Origin: Rhodospirillales bacterium CG15_BIG_FIL_POST_REV_8_21_14_020_66_15
GTDB lineage: Bacteria > Pseudomonadota > Alphaproteobacteria > Rhodospirillales > Casp-alpha2
Assembly (NCBI GenBank): GCA_002781745.1
Contig: PFFW01000117.1
Span: 1 to 64,000, forward strand
DNA length: 64,000 bases
Direction of reading: 5' to 3'
Shown here: positions 8,637-17,657 of the stretch, piece by piece
How positions within the stretch are numbered: the stretch's first letter is position 1
How the letters are laid out: the number at the start of each line of letters is the position of its first letter
Notes under the pieces: generated by a model
Told to the model about the DNA's origin: nothing
Seen by the model: only the letters and a program-made list of their open reading frames with translations
The model's database searches: none
Program-made: the position numbers and the translations under genes

Positions 8637-9668
8637 ATGAAAAACACGCCGCTGACCCCCGTCACCGAAAAATCCGCATGGACCGCCGCCGAACTGGCCG
8701 ACGACCCGGGCTGGACCCGGATCCTCGGCAGCAAGGAGATCGCGGCGCTGGAGCGCGCGACCGCCGAGCGGGATTTCCGCGGCAAGGGCGCCTTGCAGTT
8801 CGAGCGCGAGGATTTCGACGAGCCCGCCCTGGCGGCGCTGGCAGACTGGGCGGTAGAGGAATTGGAGAACGGGCGCGGCTGCGTCCTCATCAAGGGGTTG
8901 GAGGTCGACCGCTACGACCGACCCCGGATCGAGGCCATGTACTGGGCGCTTGCGGTCCTGCTGGGCATTCCCATGCACCACAACCCAGACGGCGACATCA
9001 TCGGCGAGGTCACGGACCAGGGCCTCGACTACAACGATCCTCTGATCCGCGGCTACAAGACGCGGCAGAAGCTGTTCTTCCATTGCGACGGCCTGGACAT
9101 CGTCAGCCTGCTCTGCCTGCAGCCCTCCATGTCGGGCGGCGAGAGCCAGATCGCTTCAAGCACCGCTGTCTACAACGAGATCCTGGCGACCCATCCGGAA
9201 TACCTGCAGCCGCTGTTCGAAGGCTTCCGCTTCAACCTGCGCGGCGAGGGTGAGGCGGGGGAAACCCATCCCGTGACCCGCCACAAGGTGCCGGTCTACA
9301 GTTGGTGCGACGGACGCTTGAGCTGCCGCTATCTGCGCAAGGCCATCATCGAGGGCCAGAATTTCATCGGCGAGCCCATTTCGGACCTGGCCAGGGCGGC
9401 GCTCGACTACATGCAGGACCTCTGCGCCAGCGACAAGTTCCGCTACGACATGCCGTTCGAGCCGGGCGACATCCAGATTCTCAACAACTACGTGACCCTG
9501 CATTCCCGGGCCGCGTTCGAGGACTGGCCTGACGGCACGCGCAAGCGCAACCTTCTGCGCATCTGGATGAACTTGCGGAACGGGCGCAAGCTGGAGCCCC
9601 GCTTCGCCGACCGCTACAACACGGGGCCGCGCACGCCCATGCGTTTGAAGGGCGATCGAGCGGCCTGA
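8637..9668 (+). CDS. TauD/TfdA family Fe(II)/2-oxoglutarate-dependent oxygenase
   Basis: HCD (HxD) in KLFFHCDGLDIVSLLCLQP, distal His and Arg in NNYVTLHSRAAFEDW...RKRNLLRIW. Confidence 0.85.
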   Translation: MKNTPLTPVTEKSAWTAAELADDPGWTRILGSKEIAALERATAERDFRGKGALQFEREDFDEPALAALADWAVEELENGRGCVLIKGLEVDRYDRPRIEAMYWALAVLLGIPMHHNPDGDIIGEVTDQGLDYNDPLIRGYKTRQKLFFHCDGLDIVSLLCLQPSMSGGESQIASSTAVYNEILATHPEYLQPLFEGFRFNLRGEGEAGETHPVTRHKVPVYSWCDGRLSCRYLRKAIIEGQNFIGEPISDLARAALDYMQDLCASDKFRYDMPFEPGDIQILNNYVTLHSRAAFEDWPDGTRKRNLLRIWMNLRNGRKLEPRFADRYNTGPRTPMRLKGDRAA

Positions 9669-9696
9669 CGTGACGGTTTCCGGAAGGCGGGAAGCG

Positions 9697-10644
9697 TCAG
9701 CGTTTCTTGCAGCCCCCGGCGGCGCGGTTGGCGGCGGGGATCGGCGACGCCTTGGTCGTCCGGTTGCGGCCGGCGCGTTTGGACTGGTAGAGCGCCGCAT
9801 CGGCGCGGCCGAGCGTGCCCTCGATGCTCTGATCCCCGTCCTCCGCTTCCGCGACGCCGATCGACACAGTCACCGCGATGGGGCCGGCGACGGTATCGAA
9901 GGGCTGGTCGGCGATGACGGCGCGCAGGCGTTCGGCGACCGTCATGGCGGCCCCGGCATCGGCCCCCGGCAGCAGGATGGCGAACTCCTCGCCGCCCAGG
10001 CGGCCCAGGGTGTCGAACGGGCGGCGGCCCTTCTGCCAGCGCTGCACGGCCTCCTTCAGAACCTCGTCACCGGCCTGATGGCCGTAGGTATCGTTGACGT
10101 TCTTGAAGTGGTCCAGGTCCAAAAGCGCCACGGAGAACGGCACCCGGTGACGGCGCAGGCGGTGGACCTCAAGCTCCGCCCGCTCCATGAAATGACGGCG
10201 GTTCTTGGCGCCGGTCAGGTCGTCCGTGGTGGCAAGGGACAGAAGTTCCTCCTCGCGCTTTACGTCCTCGGTTACGTCGCGCTGGATGGCGGCGAAATGG
10301 GTGATCTCCCCGTTGGGGCCGAACAGCGGCATGATGTTCACGTCGACCCAATGGGATGTGCCGTCCTTGGCATATTGCAACAGGCGCGTGCGCGTATGCC
10401 GTCCGTTCTTTACGGCACCGTCGATCTTGGCTCGGGTTTCCGCGTCCGTGTCGGGACCGTCCAGGAAGTCCGGCGCCCTGCCGACCGCTTCCGTCTCGGA
10501 ATAGCCCGACAGGCGGCAGAACGCCTCGTTCACGTATGCGATCTTCGCCTTGGCCGAGCCTTTCTTGGCAACCGTGGCAACGACGACCGCATCGTTCGCG
10601 CGGGCGACGATGTCGGAAAAGGAGAACCCAGCTTCAATTTTCAT
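9697..10644 (-). CDS. PAS (LOV-like) - GGDEF diguanylate cyclase
   Basis: PAS: AYVNEAFCRLSGYSETEAVGRAPDFLDGPDTD; GGDEF: TTDDLTGAKNRRHF...RLGGEEFAILLPG. Start uncertain (ATG 10644 or TTG 10668). Confidence 0.9.
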   Translation of the reverse strand: MKIEAGFSFSDIVARANDAVVVATVAKKGSAKAKIAYVNEAFCRLSGYSETEAVGRAPDFLDGPDTDAETRAKIDGAVKNGRHTRTRLLQYAKDGTSHWVDVNIMPLFGPNGEITHFAAIQRDVTEDVKREEELLSLATTDDLTGAKNRRHFMERAELEVHRLRRHRVPFSVALLDLDHFKNVNDTYGHQAGDEVLKEAVQRWQKGRRPFDTLGRLGGEEFAILLPGADAGAAMTVAERLRAVIADQPFDTVAGPIAVTVSIGVAEAEDGDQSIEGTLGRADAALYQSKRAGRNRTTKASPIPAANRAAGGCKKR

Positions 10645-10764
10645 CGGTAAACTCGGGTTTTGCCCCAACGCCTTGCTAGTCGGACTTTTGGCGCCTCTGC
10701 CGGGCGCAATACGTGCAACAAACTTAACATAAAATCCAGACCTTATGTGAACCTGACGATTGGT

Positions 10765-10827
10765 GTCCCGATTCCGACGTTCGCCCTATTCCCGGACCAG
10801 ACGGCGAGCGAATTTCGGAATCGGGAC
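10765..10827. repeat. 63-nt intergenic stem-loop, perfect 13-bp outer arms
   Basis: GTCCCGATTCCGA (10765-10777) and TCGGAATCGGGAC (10815-10827) are exact reverse complements; an imperfect inner pairing cgttcgcc/ggcgagcg extends it. Confidence 0.8.
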
Positions 10828-11031
10828 GATGCCAGCAATATATTGATTCCAATGTGATATTGGTTTTGAAATTCGTTGCGGAGCATGCTCCGGGCAAGGT
10901 AACCAACTTCAAAACCACTACACTGGCCGCTGAATTTTAATCACTTGCCGGTGGGCGGCCTGTCGGGCCATATCCTGGCCGTAACGAATCCGGCCTGCCG
11001 ATTATCCATACGAACAAGAGGAAACGTAACC

Positions 11032-11994
11032 ATGACCCGCATCGCCATCCTGGACGACTACCAGAACGTGGCCTTGGACCTTACCGATTGGAAGAGCCTG
11101 GGCGCGGACGTGGAGGTCACCGCCTTCAACGACTTCCTGCAGACCGACGAGGACCGCGTCGCCAAGGCGCTGGCGGGCTATGACGTAGTGGTCGGCATGC
11201 GCGAGCGCACGCGGTTTCCGGCATCGCAACTCGAAAAGCTGCCGGACCTCAAGATGATGGTCACCACGGGCATGCGCAACCTGGCCTGGGACATGACGAA
11301 GGCTCGGGAGATGGGCATCACCGTATGCGGTACGGCGATCCTGCCCTATCCCGCGTTCGAGCAGACCTGGGCCCTGATTTTCGCGGTGACCAAGGAAATC
11401 CCCAAGGAGGACCGCTGCATGAAGGCGGGCGGATGGCAGGAAAGCTTCCCCGTCGGCCTGCGCGAAAAGACCCTGGGCGTCATCGGCCTGGGCAAGCTGG
11501 GCGCGCAGTCGGCGGCGCTCGGCAACGCGCTCGGCATGAAAGTCATCGCCTGGTCGGAGAACCTGGCCGAGGATCGGGCCGCCGAATGCGGCGCGACCCT
11601 GGTGTCCAAAGAGGCCCTGTTCCGCGAGTCGGACGTGGTGACAATCCACGTCCTGCTGTCGGACCGCACCCGTGGGCTGGTGGGGGCGGGGGAACTCGCG
11701 CTGATGAAGTCCTCGGCCTATCTGGTCAATACCTCGCGCGGGCCCATCGTCGACGAGGCGGCGCTGATCGAGGCGCTGAAGTCCAACAGGATCAAGGGAG
11801 CCGGCCTCGACGTCTATGACGTGGAACCGCTGCCGGCCGACCACGAATTGCGCAGGCTCGACAATGCCGTGCTGACGGGCCATACGGGATACGTTATTCG
11901 CGAGAACTACGAATTGATGTATCCGCAGGCCGTGGAATGCATCAAGGCTTGGATGGCCGGTTCGCCCATCCGGGTCCTCAACGCCGACGCTTGA
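11032..11994 (+). CDS. D-2-hydroxyacid dehydrogenase family protein
   Basis: RIAILDDYQNVAL...GVIGLGKLGAQSAALGNALGMKVIAWSENL...VNTSRGPIVDEAALIEAL...LDVYDVEPL. Confidence 0.92.
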   Translation: MTRIAILDDYQNVALDLTDWKSLGADVEVTAFNDFLQTDEDRVAKALAGYDVVVGMRERTRFPASQLEKLPDLKMMVTTGMRNLAWDMTKAREMGITVCGTAILPYPAFEQTWALIFAVTKEIPKEDRCMKAGGWQESFPVGLREKTLGVIGLGKLGAQSAALGNALGMKVIAWSENLAEDRAAECGATLVSKEALFRESDVVTIHVLLSDRTRGLVGAGELALMKSSAYLVNTSRGPIVDEAALIEALKSNRIKGAGLDVYDVEPLPADHELRRLDNAVLTGHTGYVIRENYELMYPQAVECIKAWMAGSPIRVLNADA

Positions 11995-12016
11995 CAGGAA
12001 GATTACGACCGAACCC

Positions 12017-12796
12017 ATGAACGACGACATCATCCGCCTGGAGCGCAATGGGGCGATTGCCACCCTGACCATCAACAACCCGGAAAAGCGCAACGCCATG
12101 AACCTGGACGCCTGGCGGCGCCTGGGCGAGGTGGCGGCGGACCTGGAGGCCGACGACGACCTGCGATGCGTGCTGCTCACGGGGGCCGGCGAGCATTTCG
12201 CCGCCGGGGCCGATATCTCCGAGTTCCCGGAGAAACGCAAGAACGCCGCCCAAGCCGAGGAATTCGGCGCCGTTGTCGCGGATGCGCTGAAGCGTTTGGC
12301 CGACCTGAAACACCCGACCATCGCAGTGATCCGGGGGGCCTGCACCGGCGGCGGGCTGGAAATCGCCTGCTGCTGCGACATGCGCCTGGCCGCCGAGGGT
12401 TCGCGCTTCGGCATCCCCATCAACCGCCTGGGCCACGCCTTCGCCTATCCCGAAATGGCGGCGGCGCTGACGGTGATTCCGGCGGCGGTCATCATGGAAC
12501 TGTTGCTGGAAGGCCGCATCCTGGATACCGACGAAGCCTATGCCAAGGGCCTGCTGACCCGGGTCGTGCCGGCGGACCAACTCGACGACGAGGCCGAGAC
12601 CGTCGCCTGGCGCGTCTCCCAGGGCGCGCCGCTGGCCGCGCGGGGATCGAAGAAGATCCTGCGCCGCCTGCGACGGCCCGAGCCGATCACTCCGGAAGAG
12701 CTGAAGTCCGGCTATGCGCTCTGCGATTCCGAGGACTACCAGGAAGGCGTGCGCGCCTTCCTGGCCAAGGAAAAGCCGGCCTTCAAGGGGCGTTGA
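12017..12796 (+). CDS. enoyl-CoA hydratase/isomerase family protein
   Basis: IATLTINNPEKRNAMNLDAWRRL...AGEHFAAGADISEF...GACTGGGLEIACCCDMRLA. Confidence 0.92.
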   Translation: MNDDIIRLERNGAIATLTINNPEKRNAMNLDAWRRLGEVAADLEADDDLRCVLLTGAGEHFAAGADISEFPEKRKNAAQAEEFGAVVADALKRLADLKHPTIAVIRGACTGGGLEIACCCDMRLAAEGSRFGIPINRLGHAFAYPEMAAALTVIPAAVIMELLLEGRILDTDEAYAKGLLTRVVPADQLDDEAETVAWRVSQGAPLAARGSKKILRRLRRPEPITPEELKSGYALCDSEDYQEGVRAFLAKEKPAFKGR

Positions 12797-12865
12797 TCCG
12801 ATCCGCCCCTATCAGCCGGATCCCGTTGGCATCGCCGTTCGCCTGGCGTAATCTGCCCGGCCACG

Positions 12866-12880
12866 ACTGTATACAATCCA
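12866..12880. promoter_or_regulatory. candidate GntR-family operator ACTGTATACAATCCA
   Basis: Identical 15-mer to 8491-8505, 12 nt upstream of the next CDS. Confidence 0.6.
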
Positions 12881-12892
12881 TTGGAGGCTTCC

Positions 12893-13750
12893 ATGTCACC
12901 CGCCGATAAGCTTCGCGACCTTCTCGACCGTCCCGGCTGCCGTACGCTGCCCGGCGTCTACGACACGATGTCGGCCATGCTGGTGGAGCGCGCCGGTTTC
13001 GAGGTCGCGTTCATGACCGGCTTCGGCGTGTCGGCGGCGCGCATCGGCATGCCGGACACGGGCCTGATCAGCTATGCGGAAATGGTCGACCAGGGGCGCA
13101 ACATGGCGGCCGTCACGTCGATCCCCATCATCGGGGACGGCGACACCGGGTTCGGCAACGCCATCAACGTGAAGCGCACGGTTGCGGGTTATGCCCAGGC
13201 CGGGCTGGCCTGCGTGATGATCGAGGACCAGGTGTCGCCCAAGCGCTGCGGCCATACCCGCGGCAAGACCATCGTCAGGCGCGAGGAGGCGTTCCAGCGC
13301 ATCCAGGCCGCCTGCGACGCCCGCGACGCCGGGGCCGACATCCTGATCATGGCGCGCACGGACGCCAACGCCACGGACGGGATCGAGGAGGCCATCGACC
13401 GCTGCAACGCGTTCCGTGAGATCGGTGTCGACATCACCTTCCTGGAAGCCCCTCGCGACAAGGACGAGATGCGCCGCTATTGCAAGGAAGTGAGCGGGCC
13501 CAAGATGGCCAACATGGTGGAGCAGGGGGACACCCCCTATCTGATGGCCGACGAACTGGGCGAGATGGGCTACAAGATCGCGATCTATCCCATCGCCATG
13601 ATGCTGGCCTCCATCAAGGCCATGCAGGCGGCACTCGCCAGCCTGAAGGCCGGCAAGGCGCCGGAAGGCCAGATCACCTTCCCGGAACTGCGCGACATCG
13701 TCGGATTTCCCGAATACTACGAGGCGGAAAAGAAGTACGCCGCGGAATAG
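12893..13750 (+). CDS. isocitrate lyase / PEP mutase family lyase (second copy)
   Basis: YDTMSAMLVERAGFEVAFMTGFGVSAARIGMPDTG...IEDQVSPKRCGH. Confidence 0.92.
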   Translation: MSPADKLRDLLDRPGCRTLPGVYDTMSAMLVERAGFEVAFMTGFGVSAARIGMPDTGLISYAEMVDQGRNMAAVTSIPIIGDGDTGFGNAINVKRTVAGYAQAGLACVMIEDQVSPKRCGHTRGKTIVRREEAFQRIQAACDARDAGADILIMARTDANATDGIEEAIDRCNAFREIGVDITFLEAPRDKDEMRRYCKEVSGPKMANMVEQGDTPYLMADELGEMGYKIAIYPIAMMLASIKAMQAALASLKAGKAPEGQITFPELRDIVGFPEYYEAEKKYAAE

Positions 13751-13963
13751 CCTGAATGCCCGGGCGGCCGGCGATGCGGGAAATAACGCTTGCATCCCCC
13801 AGACCGTTGGGCATTATCTGCACCAACTTGACTACTCCACGAGAGGCCGAGGGCGCGGTCGAGAGGCGGGAATAACCTGCCCCGCAGCGCCCGCCAGATC
13901 GGTCCGGTTAGGCGCGTAAAAATTTGCAACGAAGCAAACCCTAACCCAACGACGGGGAGTATC

Positions 13964-15286
13964 ATGTTCGATTTCCATCGCCGGCTGGCCGCGCCGGGCT
14001 TCGCGCTTGCGGCTGTTTTCCTCACAATCCTGACACCCGACGCCGCCTTCGCCGCGGATACGCTCAATTCCGGCGATACGGCCTGGATCATCACGGCGAC
14101 CGCCCTGGTCCTGTTCATGACCCTGCCGGGTCTGGCCCTGTTCTACGGCGGCCTGGTGCAAAGCCGAAACGTGCTCAGCGTGCTCATGCACTGCATCGCC
14201 ATCGCCTGTTTGATGAGCGTGGTGTGGCTGGTCATCGGCTACACCCTGGCGTTCACGGACGGTGCCGCGGCCAACAAGGTGATCGGCGGGCTGTCCCGCA
14301 TGTTCCTGGCGGGCGTCGGCACCGGCACCCTTTCGGGCACGATCCCCGAGAACGTGTTCTTCGCGTTCCAGATGACCTTCGCCGTCATTACACCGGCCCT
14401 GATGGTCGGCGCCTATGTGGAGCGCATGAAGTTCTCCGCCGTGCTGATCCTCTCGGCGCTGTGGCTGATCGTCGTCTATGCCCCGGTCACGCACTGGGTG
14501 TGGGGCGGCGGCTGGCTGATGCAGATGGGCGTTATGGACTTCGCCGGTGGCCTGGTGGTGCATGCCACGGCGGGCATTTCGTCGCTGGTTATCGTCAAGG
14601 CGCTGGGCGCGCGGAACGGCTTCCCCGGCGAGGTTTCGCCGCCGCATAACCCGGGCATGGTCGCCATGGGAGCCTGCATGCTGTGGGTCGGCTGGTTCGG
14701 CTTCAACGGCGGTTCGGCCCTGGCTGCCAACGGAAGCGCCGGCATGGCGCTGACCGTCACCCATATCGCCGCCGCCACGGCGTCGCTGGTATGGATGCTC
14801 ATCGAGTGGAAGAAGTACGGCAAGCCGTCCCTGGTCGGCCTCGTCACCGGCACCATCGCGGGCCTTGCCACCATCACCCCTGCATCGGGCTTCGTCGGCC
14901 CCATCGGCGCGCTGATCATCGGCGTCGCCGCCGGCTTCATCTGCTTCAAGATGGTGCAGGTGGTGAAACAGGCCTGGAAGCTCGACGATTCCCTCGACGT
15001 GTTCGCCGTTCACGGCGTCGGGGGCTCCCTGGGAACCATTCTGGTCGCGTTCCTCTGCGCGCCGGCTTTCGGCGGCCTGGGCCTGCCCGAGGGCAAGACC
15101 ATGATCGATGCGCTTGGCGTGCAGGCCACGGGGCTGGTCGCCACCGTGGTGTGGTCGGCGGTCGCCACTTTCGTCCTGGTCAAGGTCACGGCCGGGCTTA
15201 CCGGCGGCATCCGCGTGCGCGAGGACGACGAGCTGGAAGGCCTGGACATCACCGTCCATGGTGAGACCGCGTACAGGCTCGACTGA
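13964..15286 (+). CDS. amtB: ammonium transporter
   Basis: TLNSGDTAWIITATALVLFMTLPGLALFYGGLVQSRNVLSVLMH...multi-TM Amt signature; C-terminal LEGLDITVHGETAYRLD. Confidence 0.95.
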   Translation: MFDFHRRLAAPGFALAAVFLTILTPDAAFAADTLNSGDTAWIITATALVLFMTLPGLALFYGGLVQSRNVLSVLMHCIAIACLMSVVWLVIGYTLAFTDGAAANKVIGGLSRMFLAGVGTGTLSGTIPENVFFAFQMTFAVITPALMVGAYVERMKFSAVLILSALWLIVVYAPVTHWVWGGGWLMQMGVMDFAGGLVVHATAGISSLVIVKALGARNGFPGEVSPPHNPGMVAMGACMLWVGWFGFNGGSALAANGSAGMALTVTHIAAATASLVWMLIEWKKYGKPSLVGLVTGTIAGLATITPASGFVGPIGALIIGVAAGFICFKMVQVVKQAWKLDDSLDVFAVHGVGGSLGTILVAFLCAPAFGGLGLPEGKTMIDALGVQATGLVATVVWSAVATFVLVKVTAGLTGGIRVREDDELEGLDITVHGETAYRLD

Positions 15287-15297
15287 CGTGCTATAAA

Positions 15298-15321
15298 GGG
15301 CGGAGCAGGGGTGCTCCGCCC
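15298..15321. terminator. intercistronic hairpin between amtB and glnK (GGGCGGAGCA-GGGG-TGCTCCGCCC)
   Basis: Perfect 10-bp stem with 4-nt loop, no following T tract; attenuator or stability element. Confidence 0.5.
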
Positions 15322-15366
15322 GCAGGCCCCCGACAGACAGAATGCAGAGACATTAGGAGAGGCAAC

Positions 15367-15705
15367 ATGAAGTTCGTCATGGCGGTGATCAAACCGCACA
15401 AGCTGGACGCCGTCCGCGAGGCGCTGGGCGCCGCCGGCGTCGAGGGCATGACCGTCTCGGAAGTCAAAGGCTACGGCCGCCAGCGCGGGCAGACGGAAAT
15501 CTACCGTGGCGCCGAATACCAGGTCCATTTCCTGCCCAAGGTGAAGATCGAGATCGCCGTGGCCGACGACAAGGCGGCCGAGGTGGTCGAGGCCATCAAG
15601 GCGGCTGCCAACACCGGCAAGATCGGCGACGGCAAGGTCTTCGTCTACGACCTGGAAAGCGCCGTGCGCATCCGCACCGGCGAACAGGACAACGACGCGC
15701 TGTAA
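15367..15705 (+). CDS. glnK: P-II family nitrogen regulatory protein
   Basis: MKFVMAVIKPHKLDAVREAL...GYGRQRGQTEIYRGAEYQVHFLPKVKIEIAV with T-loop Tyr. Confidence 0.95.
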   Translation: MKFVMAVIKPHKLDAVREALGAAGVEGMTVSEVKGYGRQRGQTEIYRGAEYQVHFLPKVKIEIAVADDKAAEVVEAIKAAANTGKIGDGKVFVYDLESAVRIRTGEQDNDAL

Positions 15706-15718
15706 CCGTAAACCCGGA

Positions 15719-15735
15719 GCGGGCCCCGGGCCCGC
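15719..15735. terminator. GC-rich hairpin downstream of glnK
   Basis: GCGGGCCC-C-GGGCCCGC immediately after the glnK stop; no T tract. Confidence 0.3.
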
Positions 15736-15806
15736 GACGACGCGTTTGCGTGACCAGGAAGCCCGCTGCGCCCCGCGCGCGCCCGGGCCGGGGAGGATAC
15801 GACCAG

Positions 15807-16610
15807 ATGCCCCGTTTCGCCGCCAATATCGGCTGGTTGGCCCAGGAAGTGCCCATGCTGGAACGGTTCCGGCTGGTCCGCGACCTGGGCTTCACCGCCG
15901 TGGAATGCCCTCTGCTCTATGGGCACGACGCGGACGCGCTGGCCGAAGCCTGCAAGGAGGCGGCGCTCGAGTTCCTGATGTTCAACTCGCCCCCCGGCAA
16001 GCACGAGGGTGAATACGGCATCGCCGGCCTGAAGGGCCGCAAGGGCGAATTCCAGGACACCATCGCCAGAGCGATCCGCTACGCCAAGGCCCTGGACACA
16101 ACTTACCTGCACGTGTTGGCCGGATGGCAACTGGGCGACTGGGACCGCAAGGCCGCCTTCGGCGTCTTCATCGACAACCTGAAATGGGCCTGCCCGGTGC
16201 TGGCCGAGGCCGGGTTGACCGCCCTGATCGAGCCCATCAACACCCATGCCCGGCCGGGCTATCTGGTGCAGACGACCTGGGAGGCCCAGCGCGTCGTCGA
16301 CACCGTGAAGGCGGCCGGGCACAAGAACATCGGCATACAGTACGACTTCCACAACGCGCAGATCATGGAGGGTGACCTGGCGCGCACCTTCGAGGCGCAC
16401 CTGCCGTCCATCCTGCACGTGCAGATCGCCGGCAATCCCGGCCGCACCCCGCCGGATGAGGGCGAGATCGCCTATCCGTTCGTCTTCGACCTCGTCGATC
16501 GCCTGGGCTACACGGGCTGGATCGGCTGCGAATACACACCCCACGACAAGTCCAAGCCCGGCGCCACCAAGGCGTCCCTGAAATGGGCCGAGGCCTACGG
16601 GCTGGGTTGA
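15807..16610 (+). CDS. hydroxypyruvate isomerase family protein (Hyi/OtnI-like TIM barrel)
   Basis: MPRFAANIGWLAQEVPMLERF...FNSPPGKHEGEYGIAGLKGR...LIEPINTHARPGYLVQT...QYDFHNAQIMEGDL. Confidence 0.88.
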   Translation: MPRFAANIGWLAQEVPMLERFRLVRDLGFTAVECPLLYGHDADALAEACKEAALEFLMFNSPPGKHEGEYGIAGLKGRKGEFQDTIARAIRYAKALDTTYLHVLAGWQLGDWDRKAAFGVFIDNLKWACPVLAEAGLTALIEPINTHARPGYLVQTTWEAQRVVDTVKAAGHKNIGIQYDFHNAQIMEGDLARTFEAHLPSILHVQIAGNPGRTPPDEGEIAYPFVFDLVDRLGYTGWIGCEYTPHDKSKPGATKASLKWAEAYGLG

Positions 16611-16620
16611 CCGGCCCGGC

Positions 16621-17517
16621 CTAGGCCTTTGCGTCATTCCCCGCGATCAGGTTGGCGAGTTCCCGGGCCCCCGGCGCCAGGGTCTGGCCGCGCAGGGTAA
16701 TGATGCCGACGCGCCGGGTCAGGCCCGGGTGCTTGATGCGTGCCGCCCAGTAGGCCCCGTCGCGCGACGGCGGCACGGCGGTTTCCGGCAGGATCGCCGC
16801 GCCCAGGCCCTGTTCCGCCATGGAGATCAGCGTCTGGTGGTGCAGCATCTCGTAGTGCGGCACCAGGGTCATGCCGAGGGACTGGAAGGCGCTTTCCAAC
16901 TGGATGCGCGTGCGCGACGGCAGGGGCAGGGCCAGGATCGTCTCCTCCGCCAGTTCTCCCAGGGGGATATCCTTTCTGCCCGCCAGCCGGTGGCCCGCGG
17001 CGACGACGGCCGAATAGCCGTCGGCCAGGAACTGGCGGAACTCGAACTCGCGCGGCACCTTCTCGACCGGCCCGACGCCGAAGTCGGCGTCACCCCGGCG
17101 CAGGATGTCCAGGATATTCGCGGCGTAGGCCTCGCGCACGTGGACGGTGATGTTGGGGTTCTTGTCGCGGAAGCGGGCAAGGATCGTGGGCAGGCGCGTC
17201 GCCGCGAAGCTGGGGGCCGAGGTCAGCAGCACGCGTCCGCGGCTCATCGAGGCCTCGTCGTGGAAAGTGCGGACGATGTCCTCCAATCCGTCCAGGATGC
17301 GGCCCGTGCGACGGTACAGGTTCTCTCCGGCTTCGGTCAGGCGGATCGAGCGCGTGGTACGGTGGAACAGCGGCACGCCCAGGTGCGCCTCCAGCAGCTT
17401 GATGTGCGCCGTCACCGCGGACTGGCTCAGGTTCAGGCTTTCCGATGCGCGGCGAAAGCCGTTGTGCTCCGCCACGGCGACGAAAATCTCCAGTTGTTTG
17501 AGGGTCATGGGGAGCAT
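16621..17517 (-). CDS. LysR family transcriptional regulator
   Basis: MTLKQLEIFVAVAEHNGFRRASESLNLSQSAVTAHIKLLEAHLGVPLFHRTTRSIRLTEAG. Confidence 0.93.
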   Translation of the reverse strand: MLPMTLKQLEIFVAVAEHNGFRRASESLNLSQSAVTAHIKLLEAHLGVPLFHRTTRSIRLTEAGENLYRRTGRILDGLEDIVRTFHDEASMSRGRVLLTSAPSFAATRLPTILARFRDKNPNITVHVREAYAANILDILRRGDADFGVGPVEKVPREFEFRQFLADGYSAVVAAGHRLAGRKDIPLGELAEETILALPLPSRTRIQLESAFQSLGMTLVPHYEMLHHQTLISMAEQGLGAAILPETAVPPSRDGAYWAARIKHPGLTRRVGIITLRGQTLAPGARELANLIAGNDAKA

Positions 17518-17568
17518 TTTTATTGATCTCTTTTAAAGATTAATCGCACAGATATTTCTATTGGTTCT

Positions 17569-17585
17569 ATCACAAATCTTATGAT
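17569..17585. promoter_or_regulatory. candidate LysR-type operator in divergent promoter
   Basis: ATCA-N9-TGAT dyad (ATCACAAATCTTATGAT) between the lysR and PrpD-family genes. Confidence 0.35.
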
Positions 17586-17657
17586 GTAGTCGCCCATCGA
17601 ATTGGATATCCGCGCCGCCCCTCGCGCGCGGCGGAAACGCATGGAGGAAACCAGACG

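Noticed and set aside
13801-13830. Sigma-54 promoter upstream of amtB
   Set aside because: Candidate GG and GC pairs near TTGGGCATTATCTGC and GGGAAATAACGCTTGCA have spacings of 9 and 11 rather than 10.
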